This document shows positions 1 to 7,749 of a stretch of DNA of 26,557 nt, one piece after another; position 1 is the stretch's first letter, and the number at the start of each line of letters is the position of its first letter. The stretch is taken from IMG/VR virus record IMGVR_UViG_3300005613_000354, positions 1 through 26,557 of that record, one strand, 5' to 3'. The notes under the pieces are model-generated. The model had not been told where the DNA came from. It did not search any database and saw only the letters and a list, made by a program, of their open reading frames with translations. Source of the DNA: a virus. Position numbers and translations under genes: made by a program.

Positions 1-121
1 TGCCAAAAAGACCTCCAGCAGCTCCACCTATTACGCCTCCCCCTAAAGTACCCAACGGACCGAAAGCACTTCCCATAGTAGCACCTGTGCCAGCTCCTTT
101 AATAACATCTCCCAATGCCAT
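1..121 (-). CDS. Start of a glycine-rich structural (probable ejection/internal virion) protein, partial
   Basis: Only the first 40 codons are present; the gene runs off the left edge. The ATG at 121 follows a strong AAGGAGG ribosome site. The N-terminus starts MALGDVIKGAGTGATMGSAF and continues as a Gly/Ala-rich, weakly hydrophobic stretch (GG, GGG and GGAAGG runs). Such N-termini are common in DNA-ejection and tail-associated proteins of P22-like phages, which become membrane-active on infection. Position fits: it lies downstream of the stabilisation-protein gene in the late operon. The role is inferred from composition and place, since no catalytic or diagnostic motif is visible in this fragment. 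Confidence 0.6.
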   Translation of the reverse strand, partial: MALGDVIKGAGTGATMGSAFGPLGTLGGGVIGGAAGGLFG

Positions 122-131
122 GTTTTCCTCC

Positions 132-392
132 TTATAATGTTTTCCAAGTTACAGTCGTTGCTGACCTATCTACTAACATCTCAACTTTTTGTGTGGTTGT
201 GTTTATGTTAATTGTTCCGTTTGACAAAAATGTATCTGACGCTTGACCATCTGTTTCGCGTTGATATAGATCAGGTTTCTTATTAACTGCAATAGCTAAT
301 TGTTTATACATATCTTCTAACATCTCTAACAACATTTCTATTGTTAAATTTTCTTTGTTCCCTATGTTATAAATTTCTGGAATTTTAGCCAT
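132..392 (-). CDS. Small conserved-looking phage structural-region protein, 86 aa
   Basis: An acidic-to-neutral 86-residue protein, MAKIPEIYNIGNKENLTIEM to VTWKTL. The N-terminal half is predicted helical (about residues 15-38, leucine and methionine rich) and the C-terminal half looks beta-rich (Thr, Val, Asn). The ATG lies inside the end of the upstream 631-aa gene (8-nt overlap), with a GGAG motif upstream, so translation is probably coupled. It sits between the DNA-stabilisation-like gene and the ejection-like gene, which suggests a tail or virion accessory role. I do not recognise a named family, and no metal-binding or membrane motif is visible. Confidence 0.75.
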   Translation of the reverse strand: MAKIPEIYNIGNKENLTIEMLLEMLEDMYKQLAIAVNKKPDLYQRETDGQASDTFLSNGTININTTTQKVEMLVDRSATTVTWKTL

Positions 393-2280
393 CTGTCATC
401 GCTCCAGGGTTACAATGTATTCTTATTGATGAAATTATTATAGGTTGCAAAGCGTTTTCTTTTTTAAATTTTATCGTTAGAAAATTTGATTCTTGATCTA
501 CTATTGCCGTTATCCATTGTCTAGCTTTTAAAGAGTCTTCATCTGGAATTAATTCAATGTCTTCTTTAAAAGGAGCTTCTTCTTCATCATCAAACATATC
601 AACTAAAACAGATCCAGCTCCTCTGTTAAGCAAAACTTCAATGTGAGAGATATAACACTTTCTTCCTTTACTTCTATAAGGATTAAATGGGGTTAATTTA
701 GCTTCAAAATCAATTACTTTTGTTACAAGACCACCACCTGTATAAGCTGTTGCATCTGTAGAATTAAAATTAACTGTTATGGCTGCTCCTGTTGCTGCAC
801 TTACCGTTAAGACTTGTTCGTTTATCTCAGTCATCCCTTCTACATTTCTAACATAAACCTTATCTCCTACATCAAAAGCTCCTTCAACGGCTATAACGGC
901 ACTTGCTGCTTGGTTTATAGCTGTTATTGAAGCTGCGTAATCATCGTAATCTACATTTAATTGATAAACATATCCTTTATCATCTCCTGCTAGTGTTTTC
1001 TGTGTTTCTTCTGTTACTCCTATTCTTGACCAAATTTCATCTGTTGTGTCCCATCTTTCCCATGAATCTTTAATTGTATCATCTATTTCATTCCAAGCTA
1101 AATTTGCACCGTTAGTTGTTTCCCCAAATACACTGAATCTTTGATCGTTAACTGCCCATGTACCTTCTTCATAGTTATAGATCAATACTTTGTCTTGTGT
1201 TTCATCAACAAATTGAGATTCTTTTTCTCTATAAGCAAACATAAATTGACTTGTTGCTCTATCAAAACCACCATATGTTAATTCAATGTTTGCTGAATCA
1301 AAATTATCTCTTGTAAAATAAGGAATCTTATTATCAAACCTTACCGATTGCCTACCGTCTGTAGTTATTAATCCTGTCTTACCTAATGACTTAGCTTCAT
1401 AATTCCATGATACGGTAGAAAATGTTGCATCTGTTCCCAATACGGATGGAATTTTCTTTACTAAATATGGATTAAATGCATCTCTTGTTTTCTCTAATGA
1501 CCAATCGGAACTCTGAAACTTCATAACTATGATATCACCTAGAATTTGAGTTCCTTTCATAAGCTCGTATGTATCTGCTGAAAGAATTCCTGCACCTGCT
1601 ACATTAAACTTATCTCCATTACCTGAACTATCTCTAATCCCAGAATATAATACGCCTTGATGGTAAGGAACTGCTCCTATTACAGGTACAAAGAAGTTAA
1701 GCCTTTCTCCGAACCAATGTACTTTTGTAGCTTTTGTTAAAGCTCCTTCTGCTGGTGATGCGTAATCTGGGTTATCTCCTCCCACACCTCCATTTGTAAA
1801 ATCTAGAACATTTGTTCCATCATAAAAATAGATTTTACTCATTCCCTTTCCAGTAAAAACAAATCTCTTTACTCCTGCTTTAGTTAGATAAGTAGTTCCC
1901 GATACATATTCATCTCTACTTGCAATATTAAAAGAATGTCCAGCTCCTAATGAGCCACCACTTGGAATTTGTGTAAATATCCTTGTACCTTCATCATAGC
2001 TGTATAAATATTTAGTCGATATGACAAGCAACTCTCTTGTTCCGTCACCAGTTGGATCCACATTTTCAAAGATACCCATTACCCTTGTACCATCAGGAAG
2101 ATCTGCAAATTTCTGATTTCCTAATTGATTTCCATATTGGATAAAACCCATTCTAGATTTTAATTCTTGTCGATAAATGAAACCGTTTTTTATGACTTCG
2201 AAAGCATCTGCCGGATCAAGGAAATTAACTCCTGAATGCTCTACACCTGTCTTAAAACCGGCTATTTCATATATATCCAT
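385..2280 (-). CDS. Tail hub / packaged-DNA stabilisation-like protein (P22 gp10-like) with an E1-FCCH-like insert
   Basis: A 631-aa protein starting MDIYEIAGFKTGVEHSGVNF behind a perfect GGAGG site. The body is dominated by beta-rich repeats with YDGT, YNYEEGTW and W-rich blades typical of propeller-like tail hub proteins that plug the portal exit in P22-like phages. Residues about 451-522 (SITAINQAASAVIAVEGAFD, GDKVYVRNVEGMTEI, YTGGG) form a separate module resembling the FCCH domain of ubiquitin-activating enzymes that recurs in phage tail proteins. Two neighbouring genes (4371-4688 and 5369-6091) carry related modules. The C-terminal part has a conserved-looking NPYRSKGRKCYISHIEVLL segment. 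The function is inferred from length, fold-like repeats and gene order. Confidence 0.7.
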   Translation of the reverse strand: MDIYEIAGFKTGVEHSGVNFLDPADAFEVIKNGFIYRQELKSRMGFIQYGNQLGNQKFADLPDGTRVMGIFENVDPTGDGTRELLVISTKYLYSYDEGTRIFTQIPSGGSLGAGHSFNIASRDEYVSGTTYLTKAGVKRFVFTGKGMSKIYFYDGTNVLDFTNGGVGGDNPDYASPAEGALTKATKVHWFGERLNFFVPVIGAVPYHQGVLYSGIRDSSGNGDKFNVAGAGILSADTYELMKGTQILGDIIVMKFQSSDWSLEKTRDAFNPYLVKKIPSVLGTDATFSTVSWNYEAKSLGKTGLITTDGRQSVRFDNKIPYFTRDNFDSANIELTYGGFDRATSQFMFAYREKESQFVDETQDKVLIYNYEEGTWAVNDQRFSVFGETTNGANLAWNEIDDTIKDSWERWDTTDEIWSRIGVTEETQKTLAGDDKGYVYQLNVDYDDYAASITAINQAASAVIAVEGAFDVGDKVYVRNVEGMTEINEQVLTVSAATGAAITVNFNSTDATAYTGGGLVTKVIDFEAKLTPFNPYRSKGRKCYISHIEVLLNRGAGSVLVDMFDDEEEAPFKEDIELIPDEDSLKARQWITAIVDQESNFLTIKFKKENALQPIIISSIRIHCNPGAMTDG

Positions 2281-2883
2281 TTATCCTCCAAAGCATACAA
2301 CCCATGTTTGCAATGGATCTATTACACTTCCTGATTGTGAATTTGTATTAATTTTACATAATGCGGTAGATTTAACAGTATTTACGGCTACAGATCCCTG
2401 CATTGATACTAATACAGCTTTACCTGTGTCTGCATTATTTCTTATCGCATTTCCCAAAACTAAGTACTTATTTGTTGGAAGAGCATTTGTATAGGTTATG
2501 GTATATTTTCCAGTGCTTGTTTTTGTTACGCTTGCAACATTGTAAGAATAAACTATTGTTTGTGCAGCTCCAGCAGCGTAATTAAATACTACACAAGCTT
2601 TAATGCCTAATAACTGCATTACACTAGTAGCATTTTTTAAATACATTTCCGTTTCAGAATTATCAAAAGCATATAAAAAGCTATCCATTCCTGCATCTAA
2701 TGCCGGCTCTGCAGCTTTCTTAACCATTTGAACTTGTTTATGGTGACCATCTTCATTTGCTCCAACATTCCAATAATGATCTATATTCATTTCTGTTTCT
2801 GTATAGGTAGTATTAGATTGAAGTATTGTTTCATTAGCTTTTACTGATTTTGTGCCATCCGGCGCAGTGGATTCCCATGCCAT
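2281..2883 (-). CDS. Phage structural protein with C-terminal beta-rich domain, 200 aa
   Basis: A 200-aa protein starting MAWESTAPDGTKSVKANETI, directly after the 50-aa gene at 2883 and immediately before the 631-aa gene, with an AGG-type ribosome site. Two parts are visible. Residues 1-85 are a helical region that includes a His/Tyr segment (NIDHYWNVGANEDGHHK). The C-terminal part begins at about residue 95 and carries CVVFNYAAGAAQ, SYNVASVTKTSTGKYTITYT and ALPTNKYLVLGNA. The second part matches a pattern I associate with C-terminal domains of many phage virion and fibre proteins. It is probably a virion surface or tail-associated protein, but the exact role is unknown. Confidence 0.7.
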   Translation of the reverse strand: MAWESTAPDGTKSVKANETILQSNTTYTETEMNIDHYWNVGANEDGHHKQVQMVKKAAEPALDAGMDSFLYAFDNSETEMYLKNATSVMQLLGIKACVVFNYAAGAAQTIVYSYNVASVTKTSTGKYTITYTNALPTNKYLVLGNAIRNNADTGKAVLVSMQGSVAVNTVKSTALCKINTNSQSGSVIDPLQTWVVCFGG

Positions 2884-3035
2884 TATTTACCTCTTTTTTT
2901 CTTTTTAGATTTACCAGCAACACTATACGCTATTGCTTTTGCTTGAGAAGGCTTCTTCCCTGCCCTTATTTCTCTACGTATATTCTCTGATATACCTTTC
3001 TTTGTTTTAGCCTTTCGACCTGTTACTAACGGCAT
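2883..3035 (-). CDS. Small basic phage protein of the DUF6496-like type, 50 aa
   Basis: A 50-aa, strongly basic ORF: MPLVTGRKAKTKKGISENIR, then a REIRAGKKPSQAKAIAYSVA core and a KSKKKKRGK tail. The pattern 'hydrophobic start, SENI.RE...GK...QA.AIA.S.A.' is the common small phage protein (DUF6496-like) found near portal and tail genes. Its 5' end overlaps the preceding 50-aa gene by 29 nt in another frame. Its stop (2883-2885) abuts the ATG of the 200-aa gene, so the three are translationally packed. Function is unknown; the charge suggests nucleic-acid contact. Confidence 0.75.
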   Translation of the reverse strand: MPLVTGRKAKTKKGISENIRREIRAGKKPSQAKAIAYSVAGKSKKKKRGK

Positions 3036-3159
3036 TTCTTCCACCATTCCTTCTTATAGTTTTAGTAGGAACTCCTCTAGGACCTTTTTTGTTTCCTAAC
3101 CCTAAGCCTTTACCTTTACCTTTGGATCTAATTTTCCCACCTGGGCATTTCTTAGCCAT
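3007..3159 (-). CDS. Small Gly/Lys-rich basic protein, 50 aa
   Basis: A 50-residue ORF starting MAKKCPGGKIRSKGKGKGLG, behind a clear AAGGAG site seven nt before the ATG. It is extremely rich in Gly, Lys and Arg with one cysteine, and is probably disordered or DNA-associated. It overlaps the next small basic gene. No family was recognised. It is accepted as real because of the strong ribosome site, tight packing in the late operon and lack of any other ORF in this interval. Confidence 0.6.
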   Translation of the reverse strand: MAKKCPGGKIRSKGKGKGLGLGNKKGPRGVPTKTIRRNGGRNAVSNRSKG

Positions 3160-3168
3160 TTTATCTCC

Positions 3169-3855
3169 TTAAAAGCTTGGCTTACAGCGACTTAGCTTTC
3201 GTTGATTGTGATTCCTTGTTAATAACAACTTCCTCTCATGAGCAAACTCAGTCTTCAATTGATTCAAAGCATTTGTTTCAAATCTATAGTCTCTAGCATA
3301 GTTTAAGGCTGCTCCATACGCTATATATCGCATCCAATAATCAAATGGCAATGCAGGATTGCCATCATCGCCAAACCCTGCATATTCTTTATAGCCATAG
3401 ATCATTACTTTATACTCATCATCGGGAATGGTTCTAAAAACCATTTCAGTCCCGTAATAAAGCATTTCTGTAGGATAACCTGCTATTAGTATATCTGTAT
3501 TATTAACACCCCAATATCCATAGAATTCACTTGGATCTTGATATATTTTTAATCTATTCCAAGAAATTGATTCATCTGCTGGATCTTTTAAAGTAATAAA
3601 TCCTTCTACTGATATATTTACAAAATTGCTATCAGCTCCTACGTCATTGAAAGTATAAACATCTGAATCTTCATCAATGGTAAACTCAAGTGTTCCATAT
3701 TGTTCAAACAATTTCACATCATCTGACATTGTCATATTTACAAAATCATTGATGTATTGTCTTAATTTTGTATCGTTAGAATCTGGATCGTTTTCATTAC
3801 GTCTTCCTATTGCTAAACGCATTGTTCTTAAACAATCTGAAACAAACTGTGCCAT
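3169..3855 (-). CDS. Probable head-tail adaptor / tail accessory protein, 228 aa
   Basis: A 228-aa protein starting MAQFVSDCLRTMRLAIGRRN. The N-terminal helix pair (RQYINDFVNMTMSDDVKLFE) is followed by a beta-rich middle (EQYGTLEFTIDEDSDVYTFN) and a C-terminal helical region (LPFDYWMRYIAYGAALNYAR, then a basic tail). This helix-beta-helix plan, its size and its place between head and tail genes fit adaptor or tail-accessory proteins (P22 gp4-like or tail-tube A-like) that bind the portal ring. There is no enzymatic motif. A GGA ribosome site precedes the ATG. The role is inferred and the family is not certain. Confidence 0.6.
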   Translation of the reverse strand: MAQFVSDCLRTMRLAIGRRNENDPDSNDTKLRQYINDFVNMTMSDDVKLFEQYGTLEFTIDEDSDVYTFNDVGADSNFVNISVEGFITLKDPADESISWNRLKIYQDPSEFYGYWGVNNTDILIAGYPTEMLYYGTEMVFRTIPDDEYKVMIYGYKEYAGFGDDGNPALPFDYWMRYIAYGAALNYARDYRFETNALNQLKTEFAHERKLLLTRNHNQRKLSRCKPSF

Positions 3856-3858
3856 AAT

Positions 3859-4356
3859 TTAATCCTTGTATACTGTTCTTAATGCAAACCTAGGTTTTTT
3901 TGATGCTACTCTTGTTTCTCTAGAACCATCAGCATTATCAAACCATTTCCAATTTGATGTTCCTTTATCTGCTAAATATTGAACTATACACCTAGGTAAT
4001 TCATATGTTTTTCCAGGCACTAACCAATCTTTTGGTTTAGTTCTATCAAAATGAATAATGTCATTTGATAGATATACTGGCAGAGGATTTGTTGGTTGAT
4101 CATTTCTGTTAAATACTACTGTCTCTTTAGGATGTAATTCAATTGGACAAGGTTTCGCCGGATATCTGCATATCTTTAACTTTTTATTTAACTCTCTTGC
4201 CCTTCTGTTATATCTGATATAATCAGATAAACTGTTTAAAGGCATATCTTCTATTGGTACTTCTTCTTTTTTAGGTGCCTCATCTTTAATTTTATCAATC
4301 ATTTTAGCCCCTAAATCTTTTTTAGCGGGCTGTTCTAAATATTTACTTTTAGCCAT
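3859..4356 (-). CDS. Conserved-looking phage virion-region protein, 165 aa
   Basis: A 165-aa protein. Residues 1-40 are a charged, Lys/Glu-rich, probably disordered tail. A compact domain follows with SDYIRYNRRARELNKKLKIC, HPKETVVFNRNDQPTNPLPV, YLSNDIIHFDR and LVPGKTYELPRCIVQYLADK. I associate this domain pattern with uncharacterised proteins in the head-tail region of P22-like podoviruses. A possible zinc or redox role for C67 and C73 is not supported by spacing. It is tightly packed with the adaptor-like gene (3-nt gap) and has a GGA-type ribosome site. Function is unknown; it is probably a virion component. Confidence 0.65.
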   Translation of the reverse strand: MAKSKYLEQPAKKDLGAKMIDKIKDEAPKKEEVPIEDMPLNSLSDYIRYNRRARELNKKLKICRYPAKPCPIELHPKETVVFNRNDQPTNPLPVYLSNDIIHFDRTKPKDWLVPGKTYELPRCIVQYLADKGTSNWKWFDNADGSRETRVASKKPRFALRTVYKD

Positions 4357-4370
4357 CTTTTTTCCTTTTG

Positions 4371-4688
4371 TTATGCTTCGTAATCGAAGTCTGTTTGTAC
4401 AAAATTAACATTTCCTCCTGAAACATAAGCTGTAAAGTTCGTTGAGTCTATGTCTTCAAAAGTAATTGGATCTTGTATCTTAAATTTGTCTGTATCGGTA
4501 ACTATTACGCGATACTTATTTCCATCTAAAGGATCAACAGGTAATGGATGTGTTTTCCATCCATTTAGATTCATTAATCTAACAAAGTCAAAATCAGATA
4601 AACCATGTGCCTCTGTTGTTGTAACAATACAAGGATCAGCTAAACTTATTGCTGATATGTCATATCTTCTTTCTTCTTGTCCTGACAT
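4371..4688 (-). CDS. Single E1-FCCH-like domain protein, 105 aa
   Basis: A 105-aa protein that is almost entirely one domain: DPCIVTTTEAHGLSDFDFVR, NGWKTHPL, LDGNKYRV, DTDKFKIQDPITFEDIDSTN and TAYVSGGNVNF. It is a clear paralogue of the C-terminal half of the 240-aa protein at 5369-6091, which has matching DPCVVT, AHGL, LDGNRYAV, QDPITGEDIDSTS and TAYVEGG. The pattern resembles the FCCH domain of ubiquitin-activating enzymes, a label often given to phage structural modules. Its ribosome site (AGAG) lies within the last codons of the HNH gene just upstream. A virion decoration or tail role is inferred. Confidence 0.7.
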   Translation of the reverse strand: MSGQEERRYDISAISLADPCIVTTTEAHGLSDFDFVRLMNLNGWKTHPLPVDPLDGNKYRVIVTDTDKFKIQDPITFEDIDSTNFTAYVSGGNVNFVQTDFDYEA

Positions 4689-4689
4689 C

Positions 4690-5301
4690 TTATTCTCTAT
4701 TTTTTAGATGCTCTTTAGCATGGCATTTCTTGCATAACCAAATTACATCTAACGGTTTACTATAATCATAGTGGTGACCTTCTATGTATCCTTCTTCTTT
4801 ACATCTAGAACATGTTGTTGGTCTCACTATTTCACCTCTTCTTATCGCACTTCTAAGCAAGTGCCTTGCTTTATTTTTTTCTGGATATCTTCTTCTATAA
4901 TCCTTAACCTTTTCAGGATTTTTTAATCTCCAATTATTATCACTTTCTCTTTTGGCTGCAGCATGAGTTTCTCTCCATTTCTTGCTTTGTTCAGCATAAT
5001 ACTCTTTATTATTCTCATACCTTTTCTTACAACTCTTTCTATTGCTTTCTTTATATTTTTCTGGGTTAAGTTTACGCCATTCTTTATGTCTTTCTCTAAA
5101 CTTCTCTGGATCATTATCGAATTCTCTTTTTGCATACTCTCTAGCTTTTCTTAAATATTCTTCTCTATTTTTGTTTTTACTTATTTTACTTCTTTCATTT
5201 ATACATTTCTTACATCTTGCAGTTAAACCTGATTTAGTTTTATTACACTTACCAAATTCACCTTCTTCTTTTTCCTTACCACACAACTTACATATTTTCA
5301 T
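4690..5301 (-). CDS. HNH homing endonuclease, free-standing
   Basis: A 203-aa protein. The N-terminal zinc site C4/C7 with C30/C33 (CKLCGKEK... and RCKKC) is followed by a long basic helical spacer (residues 40-150). That spacer contains repeated NPEK(Y/V)K and DPEKFRE units that may act as DNA-contact helices. The C-terminal HNH core is CSRC (164-167), EGHHYDY (175-181) and CKKCHAKEH (190-198). This is the compact zinc-bracketed HNH type common in phage homing genes. It sits between two genes that carry paralogous FCCH-like domains and leaves only 1 nt before the next start. A hairpin covers its translation start (see 5303-5334). Its target site is unknown. Confidence 0.85.
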   Translation of the reverse strand: MKICKLCGKEKEEGEFGKCNKTKSGLTARCKKCINERSKISKNKNREEYLRKAREYAKREFDNDPEKFRERHKEWRKLNPEKYKESNRKSCKKRYENNKEYYAEQSKKWRETHAAAKRESDNNWRLKNPEKVKDYRRRYPEKNKARHLLRSAIRRGEIVRPTTCSRCKEEGYIEGHHYDYSKPLDVIWLCKKCHAKEHLKNRE

Positions 5302-5302
5302 A

Positions 5303-5334
5303 ATACTGAGCCCTCTTTTACAAGAACTCAGTAT
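5303..5334 (-). promoter_or_regulatory. Hairpin over the HNH gene's ribosome binding site
   Basis: Perfect 8-bp arms (ATACTGAG and CTCAGTAT on the plus strand) flank a 16-nt loop. On the minus-strand transcript the loop contains GAGGG, the only Shine-Dalgarno candidate, nine nt before the HNH ATG at 5301. The 3' arm ends one base before that ATG. When formed, the hairpin should block initiation. mRNA hairpins that silence late read-through translation are known for T4-like homing endonuclease genes; the analogy here is inference. Confidence 0.55.
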
Positions 5335-5368
5335 ATATTATTTGCACTTTGTTCGTTACCTAAATCTG

Positions 5369-6091
5369 TTAAGCACCCACATCTCCAAGATTTGTGATTT
5401 GCCCAAATTTAGTTACCTTTACGAAAAGCACGTCTCCGTCAGTTCCTGCGACATCTGTGCCTAGCGTTAATTTATATGTAATAGGATCATAAGAAAACTC
5501 TGTGCTATACGCTTGAGTTCTTGTAATCAACATAACGCTTCCGCCTTCTACGTACGCAGTATAAGAGGTAGAATCAATATCCTCACCAGTAATAGGATCC
5601 TGCAAGGAAAAAGTGTCTGCTGTTAACACAGTTACAGCATATCTATTTCCGTCCAACTGGTCCATGCCACGAGCTGTTGGCATCTCAGGTCCTAAATCGG
5701 TAATTCTAACGAATTCACCGGTTGTAAGTCCATGAGCAACTGCAGTCACAACACAAGGGTCTGCCTGAGTAACGCCTGTAATAGCTGTGCGATATTCTGT
5801 TACACCGCCTCTTGTGTTAGCTGGTGTGAATCCGTTTGTTGTTCCTTGAACAAAGTTAAAAGAAGCGCCTGCTGCTGAATCAATAACTTGGTGTTTATAT
5901 GAATAAGCTGTTGTAGTTTGATCTTTTAGCCATACAGCATATGGAATACCTCCTGCTGTAGCTGTCCAATCAGTTAGGTTATACACTTCTACCATGTCGG
6001 CATCAAAACCTAATGTTAAAGTATATGCTGCACCTCCAGAGATTAACTGGAAGCCTTCAGTCATTGTTTGACCTTCGAATAAATCTGACAT
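5369..6091 (-). CDS. Virion protein with E1-FCCH-like domain, 240 aa
   Basis: A 240-aa protein starting MSDLFEGQTMTEGFQLISGG behind AAGGAG. The first 100 residues are a beta-rich domain (YTLTLGFDADMVEVYNLTDW). Residues about 103-190 form the FCCH-like module (DPCVVTAVAHGLTTGEFVRI, LDGNRYAVTVLTADTFSLQD, TAYVEGGSVML). The tail returns to a beta segment (LTLGTDVAGTDGDVLFVKVT). It lies immediately downstream of the coat gene, where decoration or head-completion proteins are usual. The shorter gene at 4371-4688 duplicates the C-terminal module. The assignment as a decoration or structural protein rests on location and composition. Confidence 0.7.
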   Translation of the reverse strand: MSDLFEGQTMTEGFQLISGGAAYTLTLGFDADMVEVYNLTDWTATAGGIPYAVWLKDQTTTAYSYKHQVIDSAAGASFNFVQGTTNGFTPANTRGGVTEYRTAITGVTQADPCVVTAVAHGLTTGEFVRITDLGPEMPTARGMDQLDGNRYAVTVLTADTFSLQDPITGEDIDSTSYTAYVEGGSVMLITRTQAYSTEFSYDPITYKLTLGTDVAGTDGDVLFVKVTKFGQITNLGDVGA

Positions 6092-6109
6092 AATTTTTTA
6101 CTCCTTAAA

Positions 6110-7042
6110 TTAAGCTTTTGTAGAAAGTAATGTTACAATATGTGAATCATCTAGAATTGCTGCGTTAAAATAAGCAGTAAATCCCATTGATTGGAATCTG
6201 TTTAAATAATCATTAAACCCAAGTGGTTTTAAGATCATTTCAGTAGATACTTCATCAAGTCCAACATATCCATATGCATTAGCACCAATAAAAGTGTTGC
6301 TATACACTGGAGCTGCGTCAGTTGTTGCATTTACAAGAGTAGATGTTACCCATCTAGCTTCATCAGTAGAGCCATACTCAGCTTGTAAAACAGGATCTTG
6401 GCTTCCATATTGTGAAGTAGGGATAAATGAATCTAATGCTCTAATATCAGGTTTAACTTTTACGTGTGCAGTAACCCAGTAAGCTGCTTCTACAGGACCT
6501 GTACCAAAACGTGAAGTTCCTTCAATTGTTGGTGTCATTTTTTCTGTATCATTTTCATCTAAAAACGCAATCGCTCTATTAACATCTGTTTGTGTCAATT
6601 CTGTAATTGCATTTCCGTTTACACCGTTAAGGCAAGAAATTTGAGGTACGGCAGCATCAAAAACATCTCTTGTAACTTTGTCTAGCATTGTATGCATTGT
6701 TTGAGATAGGTTATCAGCTGTTTCGTTTGCTGTGTCATCTTCAACAACTAACAATACTTTTCTAGAAAGTAATACTACTTTTCCAAATTCTTGTACTGTT
6801 ACGTTGATATCAAATTTGTTGATTTGTTCTGGTGCTGGATCTGCATCTTCAGATAATACAACAGGATCAGAATTCAAGTTTTCTTGACGTCTAAAAGCCA
6901 TTGTATCAGTATTTTTTTGAGGTAAGGTAAATGCTCTACCAAAAAGATTGTGAACATTTCTAGGTTTTGATCTTTGCAATAAAGCTCTGTGCGCCCATCT
7001 GTCCGCCATTGAGCCATATTCTGTGGTTGTTGTTACACCCAT
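6110..7042 (-). CDS. Major capsid protein, N4-gp56-like family
   Basis: A 310-aa coat protein. The N-terminus TTTTEYGSMADRWAHRALLQ, then RNVHNLFGRAFTLPQK and MAFRRQENL, follows the layout of N4-gp56-family capsid proteins (TTEYG..A.R.A..LL.R, LFG, LP.K...FRR.E.L). VLSEDADPAP, VQEFGKVVLLSRKVLLVVED and the helical NETADNLSQTMHTMLDKVTR fit the HK97-fold E-loop and spine region. Size and position right after the scaffold-like gene support this. A GGAG site precedes the ATG. Expected to be the most abundant protein of the head. Confidence 0.85.
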   Translation of the reverse strand: MGVTTTTEYGSMADRWAHRALLQRSKPRNVHNLFGRAFTLPQKNTDTMAFRRQENLNSDPVVLSEDADPAPEQINKFDINVTVQEFGKVVLLSRKVLLVVEDDTANETADNLSQTMHTMLDKVTRDVFDAAVPQISCLNGVNGNAITELTQTDVNRAIAFLDENDTEKMTPTIEGTSRFGTGPVEAAYWVTAHVKVKPDIRALDSFIPTSQYGSQDPVLQAEYGSTDEARWVTSTLVNATTDAAPVYSNTFIGANAYGYVGLDEVSTEMILKPLGFNDYLNRFQSMGFTAYFNAAILDDSHIVTLLSTKA

Positions 7043-7065
7043 ATTGTTTCTCCATATTGAAGACC

Positions 7066-7716
7066 TTACCTACGACTACGCTTAGACTTCCTCCACGCTG
7101 CAAATTCTGAATCTGACATGTTCATGACATCTACAGCTTGATTCATTGCCGCTGCCTTTGGTACACCTGAAGGTGAGTTCGGTGTATCCTTTTTAGTAGA
7201 AGGCTTATTCGTCAATGCTGCTTTCTGTCTAGGACTTAACTTGTCCATTAATTCCCATGCTTCTTCATATCTATTTGGCGCTGCCTCTATTGCTGCCGCT
7301 AAGTTTGGTCTTTGTTTTAAAAAGTTAGCTAATTTTTCGTTTATAACTTCTGCTTTCTCAGGGTTCTGACGTATCCATGTCTTTTCTTCAACATCTCTCA
7401 TCATCTGAACTTGCTGTTTCTTAAGCTCTGCTTTAGTAACAGGTTCATATTGACTATCGTCTTCTTCCTGAGGATCAGCTCCTTGCATCTGTTTTAATTG
7501 ATGCTCTCTATATACTTTTAATTCAGCTTCAGCATCTTGTCTCTTTCTTCTCTCTTTTTGAAGAGCTGAAAGCGGTACATTATGCTCTTGCTGTACTTCT
7601 TCTTGTGCCTCTGCATTATCTAATGCTTGAGCTTCTTCAACAGGTGCTTCTTGTACGTTCTCTTGAACTACTTCCTGTTCTTGTTCTTGTTCTTGAACAG
7701 TCTCGGTATCTGTCAT
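7066..7716 (-). CDS. Probable capsid scaffolding protein, 216 aa
   Basis: A 216-aa, Gln/Glu-rich, almost wholly helical protein. Residues 1-45 are repeated EQEQEQ- and QEEVQQE-type acidic segments. Residues 48-110 are a charged coiled coil (LQKERRKRQDAEAELKVYRE). The C-terminus is short and basic, with DSEFAAWRKSKRSRR. Acidic coiled coil plus a basic C-terminal hook is the usual scaffold design, the hook binding coat protein. The gene is directly upstream of the coat gene. It has a GGGAG ribosome site. No protease motif is seen, so scaffold removal would need exit or another enzyme. Confidence 0.75.
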   Translation of the reverse strand: MTDTETVQEQEQEQEVVQENVQEAPVEEAQALDNAEAQEEVQQEHNVPLSALQKERRKRQDAEAELKVYREHQLKQMQGADPQEEDDSQYEPVTKAELKKQQVQMMRDVEEKTWIRQNPEKAEVINEKLANFLKQRPNLAAAIEAAPNRYEEAWELMDKLSPRQKAALTNKPSTKKDTPNSPSGVPKAAAMNQAVDVMNMSDSEFAAWRKSKRSRR

Positions 7717-7749
7717 TTTTTATCTCCCGATTTAACGTAAGACAGCCTC

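Noticed and set aside
2177-2585. Plus-strand ORFs at 2177-2494 and 2403-2585
   Set aside because: Antisense shadows of well-packed late genes with ribosome sites of their own; no domains.
5042-5464. 140-codon plus-strand ORF
   Set aside because: Leu/Ser/Phe-rich antisense of the HNH gene and leader; no ribosome site or domain.
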